Both the position numbers and the translations under genes were made by a program. Under the pieces are notes generated by a model. That model was not told the DNA's origin and made no database searches. It saw only the letters and a list, made by a program, of their open reading frames with translations. A stretch of DNA of 10,878 bases from Chloroflexota bacterium (GTDB lineage Bacteria > Chloroflexota > Dehalococcoidia > UBA2979): positions 3,711-14,588 of the forward strand of contig PBOW01000004.1 in NCBI GenBank assembly GCA_002725365.1, read 5' to 3'. Every line of letters begins with the position of its first letter. The first letter of the stretch is position 1. Positions 1 through 6,855 of the stretch are shown here, piece after piece.

Positions 1-1
1 C

Positions 2-1429
2 ATGCGTAATCTAATAGCACTCTCGTCAATATTTTTGTTAGCGGCTGTCTCTCTGTTGATTCTATGGCCAAGTGAGCCTGACAAATACTTCGGCGATGTA
101 CCTGTCCTGAGTTCTCTACCAGGAGGTAACGGTCTTCAAATTGGAGATTTTGAACGGCGTGATATGCGTCTTGGACTTGATTTGCAGGGTGGAACTAGAC
201 TTTTACTTCAAGCTGAAGTCCCACAAAATTTCGATGGGGATCTTACCGAGGCTTTGGATGGGACAATCAGCGTCCTTCGAAAACGAGTGGATGCGTCAGG
301 CCTGTCCGAATCTGAGATTACTCGACAAGGAGCCTCTAATATTGCTGTCCAAATGCCCGGATTGTCCCCCGAGCAGGCTCGTTCACTAGTGGGTCGGACT
401 GCTCAGCTTCGTTTTTGTGAACCGGCAGAAACCGCCCCAGTGAAGGGGACTCCTTGTGATTCAGAAGGCCTGTGGTACGAGGCAACTGGGACATTAGGTG
501 ATGAAGTTAAAGGTCTTACTGGGGCGTATCTTCTACCCAATAGCTACGTAGCATTCAATGAAATTGGAGAGTCGCAAATTGCTTTCGAATTCAATAGTGA
601 TGGTGCCGAGTTGTTTGAACAAATCACATCTCGAGCTGTAGCGAATCGTGGCAAATTCGTCGGGAGTGATCAGATCGCTATTTTTCTGGATGATGAACTT
701 CTTTCAGCACCTAGAGTACAGGCAGTAATTCGCTCGAATGGTGTAATTACCGGGCAAGACCTCGCGGAAGCTCGTGAATTAGTCATCCAACTGAATGCTG
801 GGGCCTTACCTCTGTCATTGACCGTGCTACAGGAACAATCAGTTGACGCAACCTTAGGGCAAGACTCTGTGGAGAAATCTCTCACTGCTGGATTTATAGG
901 ACTAGTACTGGTGGCTGTTTTTATGATTCTTTACTATCAATTCCCGGGTTTAATAGCAGTCCTTGCCCTCACAATTTATACACTAATTACTCTTGCAATC
1001 TTTAAACTTTTGCCAGTAACTTTGACTCTTGCCGGAATCGGCGGATTCATACTTAGTGTTGGGATGGCAGTTGACGCAAACATTCTGATTTTCGAGCGAA
1101 TCAAAGAAGAACTGCGCTCGGGCCGCTCGGTGGACATGTCTGTAAATTCTGGTTTTGCACGAGCTTGGTCATCCATCCGGGATTCGAACATTACTACGTT
1201 AATCACATGTTTCATACTCTATCTCTTAGGCAGTGGAATTCAATTACCTGGGGTCGGCGCGTTTAGTGCACCACTAGTTCAAGGCTTTGCACTGACACTT
1301 GGGATAGGCGTAATCGTGTCAATGTTCTCTTCGATTGTAGTTAGTCGCGCATTCATACGAGTGTTTGCAAATCTAAAATCGTCCCGTAAATGGATCGATT
1401 TCGGAAGTATCTCGAGAGGAGTAAGGTAG
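2..1429 (+). CDS. secD: Protein translocase subunit SecD
   Basis: SecD partners SecF in the inner membrane. The complex uses the proton motive force to help pull secreted proteins off the SecYEG channel. The 475-aa product has an N-terminal membrane helix (about residues 3-22) and the SecD signature LGLDLQGGT at 57-65. A large periplasmic P1 region of about 270 residues follows, then five C-terminal helices (about 293-312, 316-335, 343-360, 397-411, 425-450). The conserved motif GMAVDANILIFERIKEE lies at 354-370 and contains the helix-4 Asp expected in this RND-like family. The ATG is the second base of the window, so any ribosome site lies outside; the hydrophobic N-terminus right after it supports this start. 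P1 contains a Cys pair (C139, C152). The stop codon lies just ahead of secF, and the two genes are surely co-transcribed. Identity is certain; only the exact start could be affected by the window edge. Confidence 0.96.
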   Translation: MRNLIALSSIFLLAAVSLLILWPSEPDKYFGDVPVLSSLPGGNGLQIGDFERRDMRLGLDLQGGTRLLLQAEVPQNFDGDLTEALDGTISVLRKRVDASGLSESEITRQGASNIAVQMPGLSPEQARSLVGRTAQLRFCEPAETAPVKGTPCDSEGLWYEATGTLGDEVKGLTGAYLLPNSYVAFNEIGESQIAFEFNSDGAELFEQITSRAVANRGKFVGSDQIAIFLDDELLSAPRVQAVIRSNGVITGQDLAEARELVIQLNAGALPLSLTVLQEQSVDATLGQDSVEKSLTAGFIGLVLVAVFMILYYQFPGLIAVLALTIYTLITLAIFKLLPVTLTLAGIGGFILSVGMAVDANILIFERIKEELRSGRSVDMSVNSGFARAWSSIRDSNITTLITCFILYLLGSGIQLPGVGAFSAPLVQGFALTLGIGVIVSMFSSIVVSRAFIRVFANLKSSRKWIDFGSISRGVR

Positions 1430-1455
1430 TCTCATATAGCTACCTAGATTTGTTC

Positions 1456-2769
1456 ATGAATCCAGAATCCAATTCTTCAGATACTTCAAAGCTTGACTTG
1501 GTGAAACCACGTAAGTGGTGGTTTCTACTTTCTGGTTTACTGATGATACTTTCAGTTATTTTTCTCATCAGGCCAGGGCTGGTGCCAGGAATTGAGTTTA
1601 GTTCAGGAACTACGATGCTTATACAATTTTCGGCTGACACAAAAGTGGATCAGGCGCAGGTTAGGGAAGTGTTCACTCGATTGGATCATCCGGAAGCTCG
1701 GATACAGTCGACGGGTGTCAATCAATATTTAATCAAAACGGATCAATTCGAGATACCCGACGGCGCTTTCACTGAAGTAGTGCCAGAATCGGACTATAGC
1801 CAGAAAGATATTGCAGAACCAGCGTTGCTACAGGTGGTTGGTAAATTGACCACGGGCAAGGAATCTAGCGATGCGGGCGAGATTTTTGTCCGATCGACTA
1901 TCGCCGGCGATGCGTGCAATCTTTATGCGGTCAGGGCTGAGGTCCCCACGAATCGTGAATTAGATGTGTATGAACTTGTTGATTGTCCTAACGGTAGGAA
2001 TTATCTGGTGGGTGTTGACGGTGCAACCGGATGGGTAACTGAATCTGATATTCGAGAGTATGTCCCGAATTCAGCTCCGGTAGAACCAACTACCAGTAGT
2101 GAACTTGAATTAGGTGAGAAAGCCAAGGTTGAATCAGAAATAGAAGCGAGTATAGGGTCGTTCGAATTACTAGAATTCTCGAGCGTTTCTCCGGTGGTTT
2201 CGGATGCCGCAGTGCGTAACGCTGCACTGGCAGTAATCATCGCTGCATTATTCATAATGGGTTATGTTCGGTTTGCGTTTTCAACACTCGAGAAACCTTG
2301 GCGTTATGCGATTTGCGCGATCATTGCTCTATTCCATGACACGTTAATTGTGCTTGGTTTTTTTGCTGTCCTTGGTCCGATACTGGGTCTGGAGGTGAAC
2401 TTGATGTTCATAACTGGGGTATTAACAGCGATAGGGTTTTCGGTGCATGACTCTATTGTTGTGTTCGATCGGATACGGGAAAACATCACATTTTCGCCCC
2501 GCAACTCTTTAGCTGAAAATGTGAATCTGGCACTCACTCAGACTCTTGCAAGATCGTTGAACACTTCAGTTACTCTCTTACTTCCGATAGGCGCTCTACT
2601 CCTACTTGGCGGTGACACGATCAGGTCTTTTTTGATGTCAATTTTCATTGGTGTAATTGTAGGTACGTATTCTTCGATAGGTTTGGCTGCACAACTACTG
2701 GTCTCTTGGGAGGTCGGAGATTTTGCGCGCTGGTTGCGTATTAGGAGAAACGGCAGAGATATGGCATAG
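1456..2769 (+). CDS. secF: Protein translocase subunit SecF with enlarged periplasmic domain
   Basis: SecF is the partner of SecD in the Sec accessory complex. From ATG 1456 it is 437 aa, against about 300 for a typical SecF. Visible parts are helix 1 (about 21-39), the periplasmic P1 start PGIEFSSGTT (44-53), and five C-terminal helices from about 254 onward. The SecF motif GFSVHDSIVVFDRIREN is at 327-343. The extra length lies within P1, about residues 98-220. Its later part (about 128-200) ends in GATGWVTESDI, which resembles the end of a bacterial SH3 domain, and it holds a Cys pair (C154, C177). Start choice: ATG 1390 would overlap secD by 40 bp and add 22 residues. ATG 1456 leaves a short N-terminus before helix 1, as usual in the family. 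Neither has a well-spaced ribosome site; an AGGAG at 1417-1421 is too far from 1456. Identity is sure, the start is not. Confidence 0.93.
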   Translation: MNPESNSSDTSKLDLVKPRKWWFLLSGLLMILSVIFLIRPGLVPGIEFSSGTTMLIQFSADTKVDQAQVREVFTRLDHPEARIQSTGVNQYLIKTDQFEIPDGAFTEVVPESDYSQKDIAEPALLQVVGKLTTGKESSDAGEIFVRSTIAGDACNLYAVRAEVPTNRELDVYELVDCPNGRNYLVGVDGATGWVTESDIREYVPNSAPVEPTTSSELELGEKAKVESEIEASIGSFELLEFSSVSPVVSDAAVRNAALAVIIAALFIMGYVRFAFSTLEKPWRYAICAIIALFHDTLIVLGFFAVLGPILGLEVNLMFITGVLTAIGFSVHDSIVVFDRIRENITFSPRNSLAENVNLALTQTLARSLNTSVTLLLPIGALLLLGGDTIRSFLMSIFIGVIVGTYSSIGLAAQLLVSWEVGDFARWLRIRRNGRDMA

Positions 2770-2775
2770 AATCTT

Positions 2776-3348
2776 TTGGACAAATACGTTGGATTCCTTA
2801 GTAGTAACAAGAAATATTTGACTATGGTGTCCTTGCTATTGGCAGTTCTAATTGGGTTAGCTATGGCGACTCAGTGGTCAATACTCGGGTCACTTGGGAG
2901 AGAGAGAGGCTCTCTCCAGATTGCCTGGTTTTCAGGATTAACGACTCTGTCAGTACTGGGTTTATTAGTGGTAGCAAGCCGAGTGTTTAGTGGGGCCGAC
3001 TACAGCGCATTTAATTCCATCGTTCGATATGAATGGCTAATCATTATTACCCTAGTCGGAAGTATAGGTCTCGTGGCAGTAGCCAATAATTTACCGTGGT
3101 GGTCTTTTTGTTCTGGTCTGTTTGGCCTCGCGCTCATCGTAGGTGCGGCTTACCTAGTTCCTCGAATTGGGGTCGCCGAATTTTTCGTCGCGGTCACCTT
3201 AGGGTCTGCTATAGGTGGTGTAATACTCGATCACATAGGCGCTTTCGGAAATCCGACCACTTTGTTTTCGCCTCTCCGAATACTTGGTCTACTAGCAATA
3301 ATGTTAGGAGTGCTTTTGGTCAGAATTGGCAACTTCTGGCAGGAGTAG
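2776..3348 (+). CDS. YdcZ/DUF606-type DMT-superfamily membrane protein
   Basis: This is a hydrophobic protein of 190 aa with about six predicted membrane helices (16-36, 50-69, 86-104, 108-127, 133-152, 166-184). The C-terminal half follows the pattern I know from the YdcZ (DUF606) branch of the drug/metabolite transporter superfamily: a WW pair (108-109), PRIG (129-132), LDHIGAFG (151-158) and an R-x-LG before the last helix (168-171). Family members are small inner-membrane proteins, mostly of unknown substrate. The helix at 86-104 looks additional to the usual five, making this protein longer than the roughly 150-aa norm. The start is uncertain. TTG 2776 is 6 bp after the secF stop, while ATG 2824 would give 174 aa beginning right at helix 1 as in relatives; neither has a clear ribosome site. 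It probably shares the secDF transcript. A functional link to secretion is not established. It converges on selB with 8 bp between stops. Confidence 0.75.
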   Translation: MDKYVGFLSSNKKYLTMVSLLLAVLIGLAMATQWSILGSLGRERGSLQIAWFSGLTTLSVLGLLVVASRVFSGADYSAFNSIVRYEWLIIITLVGSIGLVAVANNLPWWSFCSGLFGLALIVGAAYLVPRIGVAEFFVAVTLGSAIGGVILDHIGAFGNPTTLFSPLRILGLLAIMLGVLLVRIGNFWQE

Positions 3349-3356
3349 TGTGGCAA

Positions 3357-5228
3357 TTAGATTCCACGAAGTGTTCTCCCTCGTTCGGTAATTTTTCGAC
3401 CATCACCAATCCGAGCAGTCAATCCTTCTTTGTCCATAGTTTCTAGTAGTGCCTGAGTAATTCTTCTGTTAGTGCTCAAAGCATCTCTGATGACACCGAG
3501 CGACGAATCATTAGATTTTTCAAGCAGTTCAAGGACAGTGTCTCGCGCTGATTCGTAATTTCCAAACTCGAAAATTACACCGTCTCCTAGATTTTTAACT
3601 ATCCGTTCGCGCTCTAAATACTGAGTGAGCTCCGGGTCTATATCGGTTCGGTTAGGTGCATATCCAGCTGACTTCAGAGAATCTACGAAGTCTGCTACGG
3701 TGGTTTTTTGTGAGTCGCTTAATTGCGGCACCCAACTCGATCGAGTCACCACGTCAGAGTTTGCCTTGATGTCATACTTTTCAAGGAGTTGTAGTATCAA
3801 GCTATAAATCCCCGCATCTAAGCTGAGGTTTGCTCTCAGTTCTTCACGAGGTATCCCTGCCCTCAAAGGCCAAACCTCAAGGTGTTGGTCAATTAGGTGC
3901 CCGATATATTCTTTAGTAGATTCCAACCAATCACTTGTGATGTATACGGCATTAGCATCCGATGTTTTGAGCTCTAAAACGCTCTTGCTCTCGATCAGAT
4001 TGCCCAGAGTAGAGTCGATCTTTGTAGATGATTCAGTCAACAGCTCAACAATTCCAGATAGTGGGGTCGGTTGTATTTGACGGATAGTAGTCAATAGTTT
4101 TGATTCAAAACTGCCGCTGGATAGTGCAGATAGAGTTTCAATAATTGATTTGTCGGATCTTCGATGACGAGCCGGGTTGATCGACAGGATTTTACCTCCT
4201 CCAATTGTCTGATCAGAGACACGTATTATGTATAGCTCACCTTCAGCTGTAGCCAGCGGTTCAGATAGTAGTATCTGAACAAATTCTGGTTCATGGTTTT
4301 CGGTAGTATCCGTTCCAACTAGTCTTACGCGCCCTTGAATTTCAGCGGCGCCACAATGTACGTGTACCTTTTGATTATGTTTCAAAGGCGCTTTGCCGAG
4401 TAAATTTATCGTGGCGTCAAATGAAGATGTCTTTTGTACGGTGCCAGGCCGTGAGAGGACCATGCCTCTTGAGACGTCATCTACGGAGACTCCAGTGAGG
4501 TTTACCGCTACTCTACTTCCGGGCAGCGCCTTGTCTAAATCGCTCCCGTGCGTTTGCACGCCTCGGACTCTAACTGTCTGCCCAATGGGCGAAAGCTCAA
4601 GCATATCTCCCACCGCTATGGGTCCATCGAGTAATGTACCAGTGACAACAGTGCCGAATCCTGACATCGTGAAGCACCGATCCACTGATAGCCGCGGGCG
4701 ATCAATGTTCCTAGGGGGCGGTAGATTATTGCAGAGTCGATCAATTTCAGTCAGCAGTTCATCAAATCCATCTCCAGTGGCCGCCGACGTAGTTAGAATA
4801 GGCGCAGTATTCAAGCCGGTTTCACTTAGTACTCCACGAATTTCATCAGTGATTAGGTCCAGCCAGTCAGAGTCAACAAGATCTGATTTGGTGAGTACCA
4901 CTAATCCCTTATCTATATTCATTAACCTGAGGATTGAGAGATGTTCCAGTGTCTGAGGCATTATTCCTTCATCAGCAGCAATGACAAGGAGGACCGCATC
5001 TATCCCACCAATTCCGGCTAGCATGTGTCGTACGAACCTGATGTGACCCGGTACATCGATCAGTGAAATTTCGGTGCCTGAGGGCAGCTCGAGCCATCCA
5101 AATCCCAACTCGATTGTTAGGCCTCTCTCTTGCTCTTGTTGTAGCCTGTCAGGATGAACTCCGGTCAGACGCTCGATCAGCGCACTCTTGCCATGATCAA
5201 CGTGGCCGGCTGTTCCAATTACAAACAT
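3357..5228 (-). CDS. selB: Selenocysteine-specific translation elongation factor SelB
   Basis: SelB is a GTPase that carries selenocysteyl-tRNA(Sec) to the ribosome at UGA codons marked by a SECIS hairpin. The product is 623 aa. The G domain shows G1 GHVDHGKS (8-15), switch ERGLTIELGF (34-43), G3 DVPGH (58-62), G4 TKSD (113-116) and G5 TSA (147-149). Domain II begins around FTMSGFGTVVTGT (186-198), typical of EF-Tu/SelB factors. The C-terminal part (about 350-623) is charged and helical and ends in a winged-helix repeat (about 558-623) of the type that binds SECIS RNA. Length fits SelB (about 600-640) and excludes EF-Tu (about 400). The ATG at 5226-5228 begins directly at the G domain; a weak GGGGGT lies about 10 bp upstream. 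It follows the small zinc-ribbon gene by 20 bp. No selA, selD, tRNA-Sec or selenoprotein gene is in this window. Confidence 0.93.
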   Translation of the reverse strand: MFVIGTAGHVDHGKSALIERLTGVHPDRLQQEQERGLTIELGFGWLELPSGTEISLIDVPGHIRFVRHMLAGIGGIDAVLLVIAADEGIMPQTLEHLSILRLMNIDKGLVVLTKSDLVDSDWLDLITDEIRGVLSETGLNTAPILTTSAATGDGFDELLTEIDRLCNNLPPPRNIDRPRLSVDRCFTMSGFGTVVTGTLLDGPIAVGDMLELSPIGQTVRVRGVQTHGSDLDKALPGSRVAVNLTGVSVDDVSRGMVLSRPGTVQKTSSFDATINLLGKAPLKHNQKVHVHCGAAEIQGRVRLVGTDTTENHEPEFVQILLSEPLATAEGELYIIRVSDQTIGGGKILSINPARHRRSDKSIIETLSALSSGSFESKLLTTIRQIQPTPLSGIVELLTESSTKIDSTLGNLIESKSVLELKTSDANAVYITSDWLESTKEYIGHLIDQHLEVWPLRAGIPREELRANLSLDAGIYSLILQLLEKYDIKANSDVVTRSSWVPQLSDSQKTTVADFVDSLKSAGYAPNRTDIDPELTQYLERERIVKNLGDGVIFEFGNYESARDTVLELLEKSNDSSLGVIRDALSTNRRITQALLETMDKEGLTARIGDGRKITERGRTLRGI

Positions 5229-5248
5229 TGCGGTGTTACCCCCGGTAC

Positions 5249-5527
5249 TTATTGTTCAATATGTCTCACTGATTCAAGAGTTTCTCCCTTACAAGCGGGG
5301 CAACGATCAGGTGCCTCGAGTCTGGGGATTTCAGTGCGCTGCGTGGAGATCGCAGCCCATATGTCGTCTCTAAGTTGATCATTAACCGGACTTGTCCCAC
5401 GTGTCCCTCTGATGTTCGGCCTCATCTCAGCTAGCTTTCGTCTCGCTACCTCTTTGGGAGACATAGGTCCCGGTTTCCGGACCACGACTTCCCGGCCACA
5501 CTCGGTACATCGGAAAATTTCTAACAC
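5249..5527 (-). CDS. Small protein with two CxxC pairs (putative zinc ribbon)
   Basis: This 92-aa protein has CTEC at residues 7-10 and CPAC at 76-79, two cysteine pairs that could together bind one zinc ion as a split ribbon. About 65 residues lie between them. They start basic and proline-rich (about 17-45, including PMSPKEVARRKLAEMRP) and become mixed helical (about 48-65). The start is GTG at 5525-5527, because the overlapping ATG at 5529-5527 meets a stop after one codon. No strong ribosome site is visible. It is wedged between hemW (13 bp upstream) and selB (20 bp downstream), so it is almost certainly translated from the same transcript. It is not a normal FmdB-type regulator, whose second CxxC sits about 20 residues after the first. 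Function is unknown. A nucleic-acid- or ribosome-binding role is only a guess from zinc ribbons in general and from the company of selB. Confidence 0.72.
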   Translation of the reverse strand: MLEIFRCTECGREVVVRKPGPMSPKEVARRKLAEMRPNIRGTRGTSPVNDQLRDDIWAAISTQRTEIPRLEAPDRCPACKGETLESVRHIEQ

Positions 5528-5540
5528 ATCAAGGCTCGTC

Positions 5541-6743
5541 TCAACTGACTACCTCTCTATCAGGAATTAAATCTATGAAAACTTCATTGGAAAGTAGTAG
5601 CCCCCGAGCAGAAAGCTTCACCGAATTTCCCTCCAGTTCAATAAGACCATTATCGGCATGTTTTGAAAACTGTTTAGCAAAATATGCGCTAGGCCTTACT
5701 CCGTGTCGCGTCTCGAATTCATCTTCATTGACCCCCTGCAAGAGTCGTAAGCCAAGAATGATCGCGTCGGATATCAAAGTCTCACGGTCTGGAGTCTCAC
5801 CTCCTGCAATTTGTCTCATTGTCGCGCGACCGTTGTTATCTCTCTCCAGTTTTGTTTCAATTACTTGTTCAATATAACGGTTTGGGGCATCCGTATTCCC
5901 GAATCGTTGGCCGGCGAAGAACGAGTGCGCACCCGCACCAATTCCGAGGTAAGGTGCAGCGTTCCAGTAGACAATATTGTGCTGACATTCCTTGCCAGGT
6001 TTGGACCAATTGGAGATTTCGTACTGTACATATCCATTTTCTTTTAGGTAGTCCTGAGTCCATTCATATTGTTCAGCAGCCATATCTGGATCGGGTTCAG
6101 GCGTGAAGCCCTTCTGAACTTGATAGTAGAGGGCGGTTCCTGGCTCCACCGTCAGCGCGTAGCATGAGAGATGTTCCGTGCCCAAGCTGACAATTGTCCT
6201 TACACTTTGCTGCCACGTTTCAAGCGTCTGATCGGGCAACCCGAACATCAGATCGAGGTTAATGTTGTCAAACCCTGCGGCCCTCGCGTCCGCGACAGCA
6301 TCTAGTACCCTTTCAGGGGAATGGTCACGTTCCAGCAGTAGCAGTTCCTCTTCATTCATACTTTGGACACCCATTGATAGCCGATTTATCCCCAACTCAC
6401 GGAGTCCAGTTAGGTGTTCGAGAGTGAGTTCAGTTGGATTTGCTTCAAGTGAGCACTCGACTGTCTCCATAAGTTGGTAATTAGCGTGGACAGACCGGAG
6501 AATTTCCTTAATATCTTCGAGGTCGGTAAGGGACGGCGTGCCTCCCCCGAAAAAAATGGTCCGAAGAGCGTAGGACTTAGCAGCGGCACTCCATAACTCG
6601 ATTTCGGACAATAATGCCGGAGTATATTCAGGCACCAGATGATCAAGGCCCTCATACGAATTGAAATCGCAGTAGCCGCATTTTGATGAACAAAACGGAA
6701 TATGCAGATACAGTGACAGGGGATCAAAATCGGAATTGGCCAT
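5541..6743 (-). CDS. hemW: Radical SAM heme chaperone HemW (HemN-like)
   Basis: HemW is a radical-SAM-family protein that binds a 4Fe-4S cluster and heme. It is thought to deliver heme to membrane respiratory enzymes. The 400-aa product has the cluster motif PFCSSKCGYCDF with C18, C22 and C25, followed by GGGTPS (66-71) for SAM binding. A middle motif HNIVYWNAAPYLGIGAGAHS is typical of HemW. The C-terminal HemN_C-like region runs from about residue 320. The residue two after the last cluster cysteine is Phe (CDF). Genuine oxygen-independent coproporphyrinogen oxidase HemN has a fourth Cys there, so HemW is the better name; older databases label such proteins coproporphyrinogen III oxidase. 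The ATG at 6741-6743 lies ten codons before the conserved beta strand. There is no ribosome site upstream, but a GATACT box ends 6 bp before the ATG, so a leaderless message is possible. It is first in a cluster with the zinc-ribbon gene and selB. Confidence 0.92.
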   Translation of the reverse strand: MANSDFDPLSLYLHIPFCSSKCGYCDFNSYEGLDHLVPEYTPALLSEIELWSAAAKSYALRTIFFGGGTPSLTDLEDIKEILRSVHANYQLMETVECSLEANPTELTLEHLTGLRELGINRLSMGVQSMNEEELLLLERDHSPERVLDAVADARAAGFDNINLDLMFGLPDQTLETWQQSVRTIVSLGTEHLSCYALTVEPGTALYYQVQKGFTPEPDPDMAAEQYEWTQDYLKENGYVQYEISNWSKPGKECQHNIVYWNAAPYLGIGAGAHSFFAGQRFGNTDAPNRYIEQVIETKLERDNNGRATMRQIAGGETPDRETLISDAIILGLRLLQGVNEDEFETRHGVRPSAYFAKQFSKHADNGLIELEGNSVKLSARGLLLSNEVFIDLIPDREVVS

Positions 6744-6855
6744 GTCGATAGTATCGCACGGCTTCTCTATTATGAACTTTCAAACAAGATGTTTTTTGCT
6801 GAATGACTCAGTTGCACGAGGCAGAATACTTGCATGAAGAGAGAGAACTTATCCT
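6744..6855. promoter_or_regulatory. Divergent intergenic region between hemW and the enolase-family gene
   Basis: This 112-bp stretch must hold the promoters of the leftward hemW-selB cluster and the rightward enolase-superfamily gene. On the - strand two -10-like boxes are visible. CATAAT (6774 down to 6769) would give a leader of about 18 nt. GATACT (6755 down to 6750) would place the start point at or next to the hemW ATG. No convincing -35 stands 16-18 bp upstream of either. On the + strand I see no good sigma-70 pair, only a purine-rich ribosome site GAAGAGAGAGAA (6836-6847), 8 bp before the ATG at 6856. No operator palindrome stands out. The assignment rests mainly on gene layout. Confidence 0.45.

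Noticed and set aside
3340..3375. Bidirectional terminator between the YdcZ-like gene and selB
   Set aside because: Only a GTGG/CCAC stem with a 10-base loop and no T-run is present, too weak to call.
3096..3446. 116-codon + strand frame overlapping the YdcZ-like gene and the end of selB
   Set aside because: It overlaps two well-supported genes in another frame, and its Arg/Ser/His-rich composition is typical of a shadow frame.
4393..4956. 187-codon open frame on the + strand opposite selB
   Set aside because: It is Ser/Pro/Thr-rich, has no recognisable domain, and lies wholly antisense to the conserved SelB G domain and domain II.
5249..5527. FmdB-type zinc-ribbon regulator
   Set aside because: The two CxxC pairs are about 65 residues apart, at the two ends of the protein, unlike the compact FmdB ribbon.
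5541..6743. Oxygen-independent coproporphyrinogen III oxidase HemN
   Set aside because: The cluster motif ends CDF and not CxC as in HemN; length and the GAGAHS region fit HemW.
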